Source: Thermotogota bacterium (GTDB taxonomy: Bacteria; Thermotogota; Thermotogae; Thermotogales; DSM-5069). Taken from it: 64,000 bases of DNA. How positions within the stretch are numbered: the stretch's first letter is position 1; each line of letters begins with the position of its first letter. Made by a program: the position numbers and the translations under genes. The stretch is taken from NCBI GenBank assembly GCA_029551145.1, contig JAKPGA010000034.1:123852-187851 (forward strand), written 5' to 3'. Shown one piece after another: positions 1 through 8,750 of this stretch. The notes below the pieces were generated by a model. That model ran no database searches. It saw nothing but the letters and a program-made list of their open reading frames with translations, and was not told where the DNA came from.

Positions 1-35
1 AAGTCCTTACAGAGATTTTCAACTTTAAGAAGCAT
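1..35 (-). CDS. ABC transporter ATPase, OppF/DppF type (first 11 codons only)
   Basis: An ATG lies directly after the TAG of the upstream ATPase gene and opens a frame reading MLLKVENLCKD before the window ends. That is the usual N-terminus of the second ATP-binding subunit of an oligopeptide/dipeptide importer. Position in the operon supports the call, since the other four transporter genes precede it. Too little is visible to show any motif. Stop of the upstream gene and this start abut without a gap, suggesting translational coupling. Confidence 0.7.
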   Translation of the reverse strand, partial: MLLKVENLCKD

Positions 36-998
36 CTACTTGCCAACTCCTTCATAAAGCCAGCATTTGACAAGTCTGTCATCTTTCGAAAAAAACCCTG
101 GTTCCTTTTGAGAACAGATCTGCATTTTTCGCGAGCATCGTGGATGAAATCTGCATCCAGTTGGAGGATCAATGAGACTTGGAACATTACCTTCGATTGA
201 TTTGAGTTTTGTTTTGCGTTGTTTCATATCAACTATTGATGAAATCAACCCCTCTGTATAAGGATGCAAAGGCTTGTCAAAAATCTTTCGCACTGGAGAG
301 ATCTCACATACCTTTCCGGCATACATGACTACGACTCTATCGGCAATCTGAGAGACAACACTCAAGTCATGACTGATAAACAATATCGATGTCCTTGATT
401 GGTTCTTCAACTGCTTGAAAAGTTGTATGATCTGGGCTTGTATAGTAACATCGAGCGCAGTGGTTGGCTCGTCTGCTATGAGCAACTTCGGATTACACAA
501 CATCGCCATTGCGATCATCGCTCTTTGCCTCATACCGCCGCTGTACTCGAAGGGATATCTTTCGACCATCTTTTCGGGCTCTGGAATTCCGAGTTGTTTC
601 ATAACTTCAACAACTCTAACTATCGCATCCGCATAAGACATCCCATAATGTTGCTCGAGAACCTCTGAAAGTTGCCTACCTATTTTCATGTTTGGGTTCA
701 ATGAATTCAGCGGATTTTGAAAGACCATACTTATCTTTGTCCCACGTAGATATTTGATGATCTTCGTCAGATCTTGCCCTTCAAACAAGATTCGTCCACC
801 GACGATTCTACCCTGTGTCTTTGGCACGAGTCCCATTATCGCCAACGCGGTCACACTCTTACCAGAACCACTTTCACCGACAAGTCCTACGCATTCATCT
901 TCCATGATCTGAAAAGAAACACCGTCCGGAGCACGAAATATGGCACCCGATACTCTGAATTCAACCATGAGATCTTCAACGGACAAAAGAGGATTCAA
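36..998 (-). CDS. Peptide-type ABC transporter ATP-binding subunit (OppD/DppD)
   Basis: This is the cytoplasmic ATPase that powers the importer encoded by the two permeases upstream. The 320 residues match the family length. Walker A GESGSGKS lies near residue 41, the signature YSGGMRQR near 153, and Walker B LLIADEPTTALDV follows. The C-terminal tail PTGCRFHPRCSRKMQIC is the cysteine-containing extension typical of OppD/DppD proteins. The start is TTG at 996-998, preceded by GGAGGAG, and it overlaps the stop of the amidohydrolase gene by a few bases. The substrate cannot be read from the ATPase. The linked M20 hydrolase suggests a peptide or an N-acylated amino acid. Confidence 0.93.
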   Translation of the reverse strand: MNPLLSVEDLMVEFRVSGAIFRAPDGVSFQIMEDECVGLVGESGSGKSVTALAIMGLVPKTQGRIVGGRILFEGQDLTKIIKYLRGTKISMVFQNPLNSLNPNMKIGRQLSEVLEQHYGMSYADAIVRVVEVMKQLGIPEPEKMVERYPFEYSGGMRQRAMIAMAMLCNPKLLIADEPTTALDVTIQAQIIQLFKQLKNQSRTSILFISHDLSVVSQIADRVVVMYAGKVCEISPVRKIFDKPLHPYTEGLISSIVDMKQRKTKLKSIEGNVPSLIDPPTGCRFHPRCSRKMQICSQKEPGFFSKDDRLVKCWLYEGVGK

Positions 999-2161
999 AA
1001 CTCTCTCCTCCTGTTGATGAAATACTCTCTCACCTGCGCGAACAAGTCATCTTTACTGACAAGATCATAAACGGTTAATGCGAGAGCCTTCGTCGCTCTT
1101 ATCATCGCACCGTAACCGTAATCTGAATTAGCTGCTTGTGCGAATTCCTTGGTGTGCGTCGGTATCGTCTTTTCTGCAGTGATATTCACATAAGCATGAA
1201 TCGCAGGGACAACTTGTGTTACCGCTCCCATATCTGTAGAACCAACACCTTGTTCATAAGTCCTCATAGAGACTTTTTCACCGACGAGTCTGTAATTTTC
1301 TTCGAGCGCCTTTGCAAGTGGCACATTCACATAGACTTCGGGCATCTCCTCTTCGACCGTAATCTTGCTTGTACAACCTGTCATATCGCATGCACCTTGC
1401 ACTAATGAGCGGAGTTTTGCTTCCAACGAATCTACTTCTTCCATTTTCAACGCTCTCAATCCCAGCTCGGCGCTCGTGTATTCCGGAATAGTATTAAAGG
1501 ATTGTCCGCCGTTGGTGATTATTCCGTGAATTCTCACCTTTTCAGGGAGCTGTTGTCGGAGCAAGCCTATCGAACTAAACAAGAGTACAATGGCGTCCAG
1601 TGCGTTGACACCTTTGGATGGGTCGGCTGCAGCGTGGGCAGATCTGCCAAAGAATTCGATCTTATAGCGCCGTATGGCATAGGCTATGTCAAAACCTGTA
1701 CTCATGGATGCAGGATGAATCATCATGGCAACGTCCACATCTTTGAAGACACCCGCTCTTATGAGATCTTTCTTTCCAGCCCCGCGTTCTTCTGCTGGAC
1801 AACCAACAACTACAAGCGTAAATGGCAAATCTTCAAGTGCCTTTTTCAATCCAACGGCGGCTCCACAGCTCATCGTACCAATCATGTTGTGTCCGCAGGC
1901 ATGACCAATCGATGGCAAAGCATCATACTCGGCCAGTAAAGCTATTTTCGGCTTGCCTCGACCTGCCACCGCGATGAAGGATGTCTCAAGTCCAGCAGTT
2001 CCCAATTCAACAGAAAAACCATTTTCTCGCAAGAATCGTGCGAGCAGCTGCGAAGACTCAACTTCTTGATACGAAAGCTCTGCCAACTCAAAGATCTGTT
2101 TGGCAATTTTCACAAGATCATCTTTTAACAGATCGATTTCCTCAGAGATCTTGTCTTTCAA
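995..2161 (-). CDS. M20 family amidohydrolase, AbgB-like
   Basis: This is a zinc-dependent amidase/peptidase of family M20, probably cytoplasmic because no signal peptide is seen. The metal-site motif HACGHN and the acidic motif PAEERGAGK are visible, as is the C-terminal HTKEFAQAANSDYG block that resembles AbgB, the p-aminobenzoyl-glutamate hydrolase subunit. The start is uncertain. AAGGAG at 2170-2175 is 8 bases from a TTG at 2161, only 2 from an ATG at 2167, and lies inside the frame for a TTG at 2182, so 2161 is preferred. The gene sits between permease and ATPase genes, so it probably hydrolyses what the transporter imports. The exact substrate is inference. Confidence 0.88.
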   Translation of the reverse strand: MKDKISEEIDLLKDDLVKIAKQIFELAELSYQEVESSQLLARFLRENGFSVELGTAGLETSFIAVAGRGKPKIALLAEYDALPSIGHACGHNMIGTMSCGAAVGLKKALEDLPFTLVVVGCPAEERGAGKKDLIRAGVFKDVDVAMMIHPASMSTGFDIAYAIRRYKIEFFGRSAHAAADPSKGVNALDAIVLLFSSIGLLRQQLPEKVRIHGIITNGGQSFNTIPEYTSAELGLRALKMEEVDSLEAKLRSLVQGACDMTGCTSKITVEEEMPEVYVNVPLAKALEENYRLVGEKVSMRTYEQGVGSTDMGAVTQVVPAIHAYVNITAEKTIPTHTKEFAQAANSDYGYGAMIRATKALALTVYDLVSKDDLFAQVREYFINRRREF

Positions 2162-2178
2162 ATTCATCACTCCTTCAA

Positions 2179-2994
2179 TCAATTTTTCAATCTCGGATCG
2201 AGCATGTCACGCAAACCATCACCCAATATATTAAAACCGAGACACGTGATGAGAATCGCAAGACCTGGAAAGATAGCCATGTGTGGTGCGGACTGAAGAT
2301 AGTTCTTTGCTTCTGAGAGCATGCTCCCCCATGATGGTGTTGGAGGTTGGATCCCAAGCCCCAAAAAGCTCAAAGTCGCCTCACTGATGACAGCACCAGC
2401 GAAATTGAGCGATGAATAGACTATTAAGACGGGGATAATATTCGGTATGATGTGTTGAAAGATGACCCACGTATTTGATGCCCCCATGGATTTGGCTGCA
2501 AGGACAAATTCTTCGTTCTTTATGTTCATGACGGCGCTTCTCATAACCCGTGCAAAACTTGGCACCATGACAATCCCTATTGCCAACATCGCGTTGAAAA
2601 GTCCTGCACCGAGTACGGCCATCATGGCTATTGCAAGAAGTACATAGGGAAATGACAGGAGTGCGTCGGTGAACCTCATGATCAAAGTATCGATAAAACC
2701 TCCGAAGTAACCCGACACAACGCCAAGAACTGTGCCTAAAAAGGCCCCGATGCCTACGGCGATCACCCCGACCAATAATGATATACGACTTCCATATATG
2801 AGTCGCGAGAATATATCCCTTCCGTAGTCGTCTGTTCCCAAGATGTGCCCGCCCTCGCCTGGTTTTGCGAATATATAGAAAAAGTCCATATCGTCAACAG
2901 AATGAGTCGCTATCAACGGTGCAAATATCGCCGCGAAGATATCCACGATGATTATCGTCAATCCAAAAACAATTTGCTTATTCAGCGCTCTCAT
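2179..2994 (-). CDS. Peptide-type ABC transporter permease (OppC/DppC)
   Basis: Second membrane subunit of the importer. It has several hydrophobic segments and the cytoplasmic coupling stretch with AAKSMGAS...HIIPNIIPVLIV, which is the EAA loop of binding-protein-dependent permeases. Its N-terminus (MRALNKQIVFGL, then a hydrophobic helix) and the loop ILGTDDYGRDIFSRLIYGSR are hallmark features of the DppC/OppC type. The ATG at 2994 is chosen because AGGAG lies 8 bases upstream; a GTG at 3003 is also open but has poor spacing. The upstream permease gene ends just before this start. Confidence 0.93.
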   Translation of the reverse strand: MRALNKQIVFGLTIIIVDIFAAIFAPLIATHSVDDMDFFYIFAKPGEGGHILGTDDYGRDIFSRLIYGSRISLLVGVIAVGIGAFLGTVLGVVSGYFGGFIDTLIMRFTDALLSFPYVLLAIAMMAVLGAGLFNAMLAIGIVMVPSFARVMRSAVMNIKNEEFVLAAKSMGASNTWVIFQHIIPNIIPVLIVYSSLNFAGAVISEATLSFLGLGIQPPTPSWGSMLSEAKNYLQSAPHMAIFPGLAILITCLGFNILGDGLRDMLDPRLKN

Positions 2995-2995
2995 T

Positions 2996-3952
2996 TTACA
3001 CACTCCTGTAGGATTGCCTTATCTTGGGATTTATGAAAGCATAGGCTATGTCAACTACCAGGTTCACAAAGATATAAATGACCGCGGTGAAAAGTACCTC
3101 TCCTTGAACAAGCATATAGTCACGTCGAAAGATTCCATCAACCATCAACTTGCCAAGTCCAGGAAGTGCGAAAACAGTTTCTGTGAGCACGGCACCTGCA
3201 AGGAGATTCCCAAGCTGCAAACCTATGACGGTTATTACGGGAATCAAGGCATTTCTCAGAGCGTGCCGGTAAAGAATCAGGCTTTTTTTCAGTCCCTTCG
3301 CATAAGCGGTTCTTATGTAATCTTGGTTGAGCACCTCAAGCATACTTGATCTGGTAAAACGTGCTATAGTCCCAGTTGAAAGTATCCCCAAAGCCAGCGA
3401 AGGGAGAATGAAATGGCTTACAATGTCCCACAATCCCTTAGAAGGATCACCCAAACCGACAGCTGGTAACCAACCAAGCTGAAGAGAAAAGAGTATAATC
3501 AACACCATGCCAAACCAGAATATCGGAATCGAAATACCTACCAGAGCCAACACCGTAACGAGCAGGTCCAACAAGGAGTTACGTTTCATGGCAGCTATGA
3601 TACCTGAAGGGATACCTATCACAATAGCAATGAAAAGCGCACACAGACTTAAAGTGACGGTGGTTGGAAGTCTCTCTAAGATCAATGACAGAACATCCTG
3701 TCTGTATATCAGAGACCTTCCCAAATCTCCCGTCAAAACCCTTTTTAGATACATAATGAACTGGATCAAGACTGGTTTGTCCAAACCCAACTGCTGTCTG
3801 AACCGAGCGATATCCTCTGCCCTTGCCTGAGGGCCAAGCAGAACCTCTGCCGGATCTCCCGGTATCATCTTCATTATAAGAAAAACCGTGAGTATTACAA
3901 AGAACAGAGTTGGTATGACCTGTACCAGTCTTCTTGCGACATACCTTGCCAT
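2996..3952 (-). CDS. Peptide-type ABC transporter permease (OppB/DppB)
   Basis: First membrane subunit of the importer, 318 residues, the usual length. The N-terminus MARYVARRLVQVIPTLF starts the first membrane helix. The loop MKMIPGDPAEVLLGP is diagnostic of DppB/OppB, and the EAA-type loop AYAKGLKKSLILYRHALRNA is present. GGAG sits 7 bases before the ATG. A stable hairpin lies between this gene and the binding-protein gene upstream, which probably lowers permease expression relative to the binding protein. Confidence 0.94.
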   Translation of the reverse strand: MARYVARRLVQVIPTLFFVILTVFLIMKMIPGDPAEVLLGPQARAEDIARFRQQLGLDKPVLIQFIMYLKRVLTGDLGRSLIYRQDVLSLILERLPTTVTLSLCALFIAIVIGIPSGIIAAMKRNSLLDLLVTVLALVGISIPIFWFGMVLIILFSLQLGWLPAVGLGDPSKGLWDIVSHFILPSLALGILSTGTIARFTRSSMLEVLNQDYIRTAYAKGLKKSLILYRHALRNALIPVITVIGLQLGNLLAGAVLTETVFALPGLGKLMVDGIFRRDYMLVQGEVLFTAVIYIFVNLVVDIAYAFINPKIRQSYRSV

Positions 3953-3971
3953 TGAATCACTCCAAAAGTTT

Positions 3972-3991
3972 AAGGGCGCGCAAGCGCCCTT
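3972..3991 (-). terminator. Intergenic hairpin between binding-protein and permease genes
   Basis: An 8-bp perfect stem (AAGGGCGC pairing with GCGCCCTT) closes a 4-base loop just after the stop of the binding-protein gene. On the minus strand it is followed by AAACTTTTGG, a weak T tract. This looks like a leaky terminator or a 3' stabilising hairpin inside the operon, not a full stop. Confidence 0.7.
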
Positions 3992-3994
3992 TGC

Positions 3995-5530
3995 TTATTT
4001 CTCAACCCAAACATTTGTACCCGGTGCGTACAATCGAATTGTCATATCGGGTGATGGTTTGTAACCTTGAACCTTCTTGTTCACGCCGTTAACAACCAAT
4101 TTATGCCACATCGGGAAGTAATACAAATCTTTCATGATTAACTCTTCAGCTTTTCTGTAATACTCTGTCCTTTGTTTTTGATCCACCGACGATTCACCCA
4201 ATTCGATATACTTGTCAACCTCTGGATTGTTGTACGCACCGCCGTTACCATATGTTCCCTTTCTGGAAGAATGGAACATGTAGAAGATGAAGAATTCTGG
4301 ATCGGGGTACCATGTCCAGCCAATCGTGTAAGCATCGGCCTCACCCTTAGAAGTAGTTGCCGTAAAGGCGCCCCATTCAAGAGATTGCACCTCGACTTCA
4401 AACCCGACTTTCTTAAGCATTGACTGAATAATGACCGCGGCCTTTCTCCTATTCGGATCTTCCGGTGTGTAAATCGTCAGCTTCACTGGCTTGTTTTCAT
4501 ATCCTGCTTCTTTCAAAAGCTGTTTGGCCTTTTCGAGATCGTACTTGGTGTAGAAAGATTTCACATCTGGATTGTATGCCCAAGATCCTGTTGGAATGGG
4601 GCCATAGGCTGCCTCCGCAGTTCCATTCGGGAAAATCACTTTCACAAGTTGTTCAACATCGATTCCTCTGAAAAATGCCTCTCTTATTCTCCTGTCAACT
4701 GTTGGACCTTTGATCGAGCTCATATAAACTGCGTAGACGTTGCATCCACCAACCATTTTCGCTTCGACATTTGGATTGGAATTGACCTTTGGAATGTCTT
4801 GGTCGAGAATATCGCTTGTTATATCCACCTCTCCACTCAACAAAGCAACAGTCAAGACAGATTTGTCTGGAATGAATTTGTAGGTTATCTGTTTCAAGTA
4901 GGGTTTTTCTCCCCAGTAGTTTTCATTCCTTTCAAAGACCATGTGGCTGTCTTTGACCCATTCAATCATCTTGAATGGCCCAGTTCCAACCGGATGCAGT
5001 GTGAATTGGTCTTTCCACCCCTCACACTCTTCCTTTGGTACAATTGCAGCTCCAACATCTGTAAGCACCGTCAAGAAGGGCGCATAGGGATACTTGAGTA
5101 TGATCTTAACGGTATACCTGTCCAAAACTTCAACTCGGTCAACCATGTAGATTCTCACCATAGGAGATATAGCGATTTCTCTTTCAAAGCTGTACTTGAC
5201 GTCTTCGGCGGTTACTTCTCTACCGTCTTGGAACTTGCCTTTCTGAAAATGTACACCTTTTCTCAGCTTGAAGGTCCACTCCTTTAGATCTGGACTGACT
5301 TCCCAAGACTCTGCAAGTAATGGATGGATTTCCTTAACCTCTGCGTCGTATGCAACCAAGGTTTCAAAGACGTTTCTCATGACCTGTGCTGAAGCAAGGT
5401 CCTGATACATGGCTGGATCCATAGTGGTTGGGTTTTGATCTGACCCAACTCTGATGACTGAGTCGTAGTTTGGAGCGGCAAAGGTTACCGTTAGAAAAGC
5501 AACAACGACCAAAAAAACCAGTTTCTTCAT
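3995..5530 (-). CDS. Extracellular solute-binding protein, family 5 (OppA/DppA type)
   Basis: Exported substrate-binding component of the peptide-type ABC importer. The first 18 residues, MKKLVFLVVVAFLTVTFA, form a signal peptide, with likely cleavage before APNY. No lipobox cysteine is seen. The mature protein carries the family-5 hallmarks near the N-terminus (DPAMYQDLASAQVMRNVFETLV) and the ...VTAEDVKYSFER block. The ATG at 5530 is chosen because AAGGGGGTG precedes it and the signal peptide begins there; the frame stays open further upstream but overlaps the AroM-like gene. The 511-residue length is typical. Ligand specificity cannot be read from sequence. Confidence 0.93.
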   Translation of the reverse strand: MKKLVFLVVVAFLTVTFAAPNYDSVIRVGSDQNPTTMDPAMYQDLASAQVMRNVFETLVAYDAEVKEIHPLLAESWEVSPDLKEWTFKLRKGVHFQKGKFQDGREVTAEDVKYSFEREIAISPMVRIYMVDRVEVLDRYTVKIILKYPYAPFLTVLTDVGAAIVPKEECEGWKDQFTLHPVGTGPFKMIEWVKDSHMVFERNENYWGEKPYLKQITYKFIPDKSVLTVALLSGEVDITSDILDQDIPKVNSNPNVEAKMVGGCNVYAVYMSSIKGPTVDRRIREAFFRGIDVEQLVKVIFPNGTAEAAYGPIPTGSWAYNPDVKSFYTKYDLEKAKQLLKEAGYENKPVKLTIYTPEDPNRRKAAVIIQSMLKKVGFEVEVQSLEWGAFTATTSKGEADAYTIGWTWYPDPEFFIFYMFHSSRKGTYGNGGAYNNPEVDKYIELGESSVDQKQRTEYYRKAEELIMKDLYYFPMWHKLVVNGVNKKVQGYKPSPDMTIRLYAPGTNVWVEK

Positions 5531-5544
5531 ACCAACACCCCCTT

Positions 5545-6144
5545 TTAGAGTAAAGTTCTCAGATAGTTTCCCAAGATTTTCCTCGCACTTATAACGATAC
5601 CTTCTGTGTATTTTTTGAAAAGTTCTTCGTGCTCCAAGGTGAATCCTATGCAATCTAAATACACGAGCTGTTGATCGGTCAGATCGAAGTCCATCTCTGT
5701 TTCGACATAAGGTGAGAAAGCCAAACAGTCCACTTTCTGTGCTATCTTGGCCCATCTTTTCTTAGTACCATCACATTGATCTTTGTCCGGAACTATTACA
5801 GTAGCAGTGTGAATTCTCGGCATTGCTCGGAAAAATGAGTCTATGACCTTGTAGGGTAGAATCAGTCTATTGTCATTGAATTTGGCCGTGCAAAGAAGAA
5901 CAGTGGTTTCGTCGAATTTCATCTCTGAAACTCTTTTGCGAACCCATTTGTGTGATATATATGCAATTGTACCATCTTTCTTTTTGCTGACAAGAAGGTC
6001 GTCTCTGTCTGTTGGAGCATAGACCTCTGGGTCGAAGTTTTCTATCAGACCTATCTGATGGTACTGAAATTTCTTACCTATTATATTTATTAGTTCCGGT
6101 ACGACATCGTCTCTTGGACTCTCACCAATAGTGATGAAAAGCAT
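5545..6144 (-). CDS. AroM family protein
   Basis: First gene of the minus-strand operon, 199 residues. The N-terminus LFITIGESPRDDVVPELINII and the C-terminal block LVYLDCIGFTLEHEELFKK match the AroM family. E. coli AroM is an uncharacterised protein controlled with aroL, and the family resembles the aspartate/glutamate racemase fold. No catalytic function is established for the family. Its place ahead of a peptide-type ABC transporter and an M20 amidohydrolase suggests a role in handling the imported compound, possibly an isomerisation, but this is inference. GGGGGTAA precedes the ATG, and a strong promoter lies immediately upstream. Confidence 0.8.
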   Translation of the reverse strand: MLFITIGESPRDDVVPELINIIGKKFQYHQIGLIENFDPEVYAPTDRDDLLVSKKKDGTIAYISHKWVRKRVSEMKFDETTVLLCTAKFNDNRLILPYKVIDSFFRAMPRIHTATVIVPDKDQCDGTKKRWAKIAQKVDCLAFSPYVETEMDFDLTDQQLVYLDCIGFTLEHEELFKKYTEGIVISARKILGNYLRTLL

Positions 6145-6167
6145 CGCGTTACCCCCACTTTGGTTTA

Positions 6168-6196
6168 ATTATACTAAACACACCATCCACTGTCAA
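6168..6196 (-). promoter_or_regulatory. Strong sigma-70-type promoter for the AroM/ABC operon
   Basis: Read on the minus strand, TTGACA (6191-6196) and TATAAT (6168-6173) are both perfect consensus hexamers with a 17-bp spacer. The start codon of the AroM-like gene lies 24 bases beyond the -10 box. No operator palindrome was recognised around it. Confidence 0.85.
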
Positions 6197-6326
6197 CATA
6201 GTCACCTTGATATTCTACTGAAATCCACAGTTCATACCTTGAATCGGTACTATCTGGCATGTAGTGTGATTTGAAGATACGAAAGAAAAGTACGCGTGGA
6301 CTCTTGTGCCGATACACTTAAACGAT

Positions 6327-6353
6327 TTGAAAATCATTCACCTGGAGTATAAT
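6327..6353 (+). promoter_or_regulatory. Probable promoter for the pit superoperon
   Basis: A perfect TATAAT at 6348-6353 is preceded by TTGAAA at 6327-6332. The spacer is 15 bp, shorter than ideal, so the -35 assignment is less certain than the -10. It lies 34 bases ahead of the phosphate permease start codon, in a 243-bp gap between divergent operons. No PHO-box-like repeat was recognised. Confidence 0.55.
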
Positions 6354-6387
6354 AAAATTCACTGTAAATTCAAGAGGATGGTGAACA

Positions 6388-7323
6388 ATGAACACCTTGT
6401 ATCTGATCCCTGGAGTTTTGCTTGGGTTTGTACTCGGTGCAAATGACGGTGCGAGTATATTTGGTCCGCTTGTAGCTGTTGGATCCATAAGCCGAAAAAC
6501 AGCTGTCTTGATCAGCAGTATTTTCGTGCTCTTGGGTGCAGTTCTTGGTGGTAATGCGGGTGTGAAGACTTTAAGTAGCCTGACCACATTGAATCAATAC
6601 CAGACTTCGATAGCAGTGTTGGCTGCGAGTATAACTGTTGTTCTAATGATTTCTCTAAAGGCTCCAGCTTCGGTCTCTCAAGCCATAGTTGGTTCACTCA
6701 TTGGTATTGCATTAGTTTGTGGAACTGAGAGCATAAGATGGTCTGTTCTGGTCAAAATAGCCTCGATATGGGTCATCACACCAATTCTTGCAAGCTTTTT
6801 TGCCTTCGTGGTGTATAGAGTGTTGGCGCTTATCTTCAGTCGATTGAGAAGTATTCACCTTCAAGATTTGCTTTTGAGATATACAACCTTCATAGCCGTT
6901 TGTTATAGTGCGTATTCACTTGGAGCTAACAATGTTGCCAATGTCACTGGATCATTTGTTGGAAGAGGTTTAAGCTCGTCTGTAGCTCAGTTTCTTGGCG
7001 GTATTTGTATTGGCTTTGGTATTCTATTCTTTAGTAGAAGAATGACTTTTGTGATAGGAAAAAGTATAATATTGTTGGACCATTTTTCATCGCTTGTTGC
7101 AGCTATCTCTACGGCAACAAATGTTTTCGTATTCTCTCTGGTCGGTGTACCAGTTTCTGCTACGCAATCCACCATTGGTGCAGTGATAGGTGCGGGTATG
7201 AGTAGAGGTGAACGTTTGAGTAGCACAAGGACAAAGGTCAGGATTATTCTTGGTCTCACACTGACGCCATGTCTTGCAGGAGTTGTTTCTGCTTTTCTCT
7301 ATCTTTTGTTGAGAGGAGGCTAA
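6388..7323 (+). CDS. pit: Inorganic phosphate transporter, PiT family
   Basis: A secondary membrane carrier that takes up inorganic phosphate with a cation. The duplicated PiT signatures are visible as GANDGAS near residue 18 and GANNVANVTG in the second half, with a further VPVSATQSTIGAVIGAG motif near the C-terminus. The 311 residues form many hydrophobic helices. The length fits the short PiT type without a large central cytoplasmic loop. GAGG precedes the ATG by about 10 bases. The next gene starts one base after the stop and encodes the DUF47 partner often paired with PiT. Confidence 0.93.
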   Translation: MNTLYLIPGVLLGFVLGANDGASIFGPLVAVGSISRKTAVLISSIFVLLGAVLGGNAGVKTLSSLTTLNQYQTSIAVLAASITVVLMISLKAPASVSQAIVGSLIGIALVCGTESIRWSVLVKIASIWVITPILASFFAFVVYRVLALIFSRLRSIHLQDLLLRYTTFIAVCYSAYSLGANNVANVTGSFVGRGLSSSVAQFLGGICIGFGILFFSRRMTFVIGKSIILLDHFSSLVAAISTATNVFVFSLVGVPVSATQSTIGAVIGAGMSRGERLSSTRTKVRIILGLTLTPCLAGVVSAFLYLLLRGG

Positions 7324-7324
7324 T

Positions 7325-7972
7325 ATGGGTTGGATAGTTGGAAGAAAAGAACAGGAGATCATAAAAAAGGTGTTGGAGCATTTAGATGTTATGAGTGTTG
7401 AACTCTTGGAACTCAGAAAGCTCATCGAAAAGTATCTGAGTCATCAGATCGACGACGTTGAACAGCTTGCCGAGAAGGTGAGGTATTACGAGCACCAAGC
7501 TGATATCGCCAGACGAGAAGCCGAGACCTTGATGTACAGTGGAGCCTTTTTGCCGAACTTCAGAGGAGACTTGCTTGGCATAATTGAATCAGCGGACAAG
7601 GTGGGAAACAAAGGGGAATACATAGCTGATATACTTGAGCTTGAGCACCCTGTCATCCCCGAGATTTTGAATTCTCAAATACTGAAGCTCTTTGACTTGT
7701 GTGTTGAAACTTACGAAACTTTGAAAATCTCCATAAAGGATCTGTTCGAGGATCTTGAGAAAATCGAAGAGCATGTTCTAATTGTTGAACAAAAGGAACA
7801 TGAGGCAGATGGGGTTGAAAGATGCCTGATAAAACAGATCTACAAAATGGATATTTCAAATGGACACAGAATTCAGTTGAAGGAACTGGTCAGAAGCATT
7901 GCCGATATTGCAGATCGTGCCGAGGATTGTTCTGACAGAGTGGAAATAGTATCATTGAAAAGGAGGGTATGA
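7325..7972 (+). CDS. DUF47 (PhoU-like) PiT accessory protein
   Basis: This helical protein of the DUF47/TIGR00153 family is commonly co-encoded with PiT transporters and is thought to regulate them. The 215 residues are almost entirely charged amphipathic helix. The ExxxD-type acidic pairs seen in PhoU-like metal sites appear in YYEHQADIARREAETLMYSG and in EHEADGVERCLIKQIY. It starts one base after the permease stop, so the two are translationally coupled. Its exact control mechanism is not established. Confidence 0.88.
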   Translation: MGWIVGRKEQEIIKKVLEHLDVMSVELLELRKLIEKYLSHQIDDVEQLAEKVRYYEHQADIARREAETLMYSGAFLPNFRGDLLGIIESADKVGNKGEYIADILELEHPVIPEILNSQILKLFDLCVETYETLKISIKDLFEDLEKIEEHVLIVEQKEHEADGVERCLIKQIYKMDISNGHRIQLKELVRSIADIADRAEDCSDRVEIVSLKRRV

Positions 7973-7973
7973 T

Positions 7974-8750
7974 TTGTCGAAAATTGGAGAACGTTTTGAA
8001 GAATTAGTTTGCCTAATGCAGAAGTTAAGATCTGAAAGGGGATGTGAATGGGATAGACAACAGACTCATAACAGTCTAAAATCTTATTTGATTGAAGAGA
8101 CATTCGAGTTAATTGAAGCAATAGATCAGCAAGATGATGAAAAGATGAAGGAAGAATTGGGCGATGTACTACTGCAAGTGGTCTTTCACAGCCAGATTGC
8201 CTCGGAAAGGGGAGCTTTTGAAATTGAAGACGTCGTTGAATCTCTTAACAAGAAACTCATCAGGAGACATCCGCACGTTTTTGGCGACAGCCCGGGGTAT
8301 TCATATCAACAATGGGAGAAAATTAAGTCTCAGGAGAAAGGAGAAGAAAAACCTTCTAATATCGGCAAGATCAACCATGCACTCCCGGCATTGAGTCTTG
8401 CCCGCCGAATTCAGGAGAATGCCGCGGCGGTTGGTTTTGATTGGCCGGATGTATCCGGTGCCCTACAGAAAGTGGACGAGGAAATTCAGGAAATGAAGGA
8501 GGTAATGAAGGCAGATCGGAAAGCCAAAGTTGAGGAAGAATTGGGAGATCTGCTTTTTGCAGTTGTGAACGTTGCAAGGTTCTTAGATTTGGACCCTGAG
8601 GTTGCTCTGAGAAAGGCTACTGAAAAGTTCGTCAGAAGATTTCAGGTTGTTGAGGAATTTGTCAGGGCAAGGGGGCTTGACATGAAGAAGCTTTCTCTTG
8701 CCCAGCTCGATGCACTTTGGGAAGAAGTGAAGGGAGGAGAATTAGAATGA
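7974..8750 (+). CDS. mazG: Nucleoside triphosphate pyrophosphohydrolase MazG
   Basis: MazG hydrolyses NTPs and dNTPs to monophosphates and pyrophosphate, a house-cleaning role. Two MazG domains are visible. The N-terminal one carries EETFELIEAID followed by KEELGDVLLQ, the ExxE...ExxD magnesium site. The C-terminal one carries EEIQEMKE...EEELGDLLFA. Length (258) matches full-size two-domain MazG. The start is TTG, preceded by GGAGGG. Its stop overlaps the ATG of the following parvulin gene. Confidence 0.95.
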   Translation: MSKIGERFEELVCLMQKLRSERGCEWDRQQTHNSLKSYLIEETFELIEAIDQQDDEKMKEELGDVLLQVVFHSQIASERGAFEIEDVVESLNKKLIRRHPHVFGDSPGYSYQQWEKIKSQEKGEEKPSNIGKINHALPALSLARRIQENAAAVGFDWPDVSGALQKVDEEIQEMKEVMKADRKAKVEEELGDLLFAVVNVARFLDLDPEVALRKATEKFVRRFQVVEEFVRARGLDMKKLSLAQLDALWEEVKGGELE

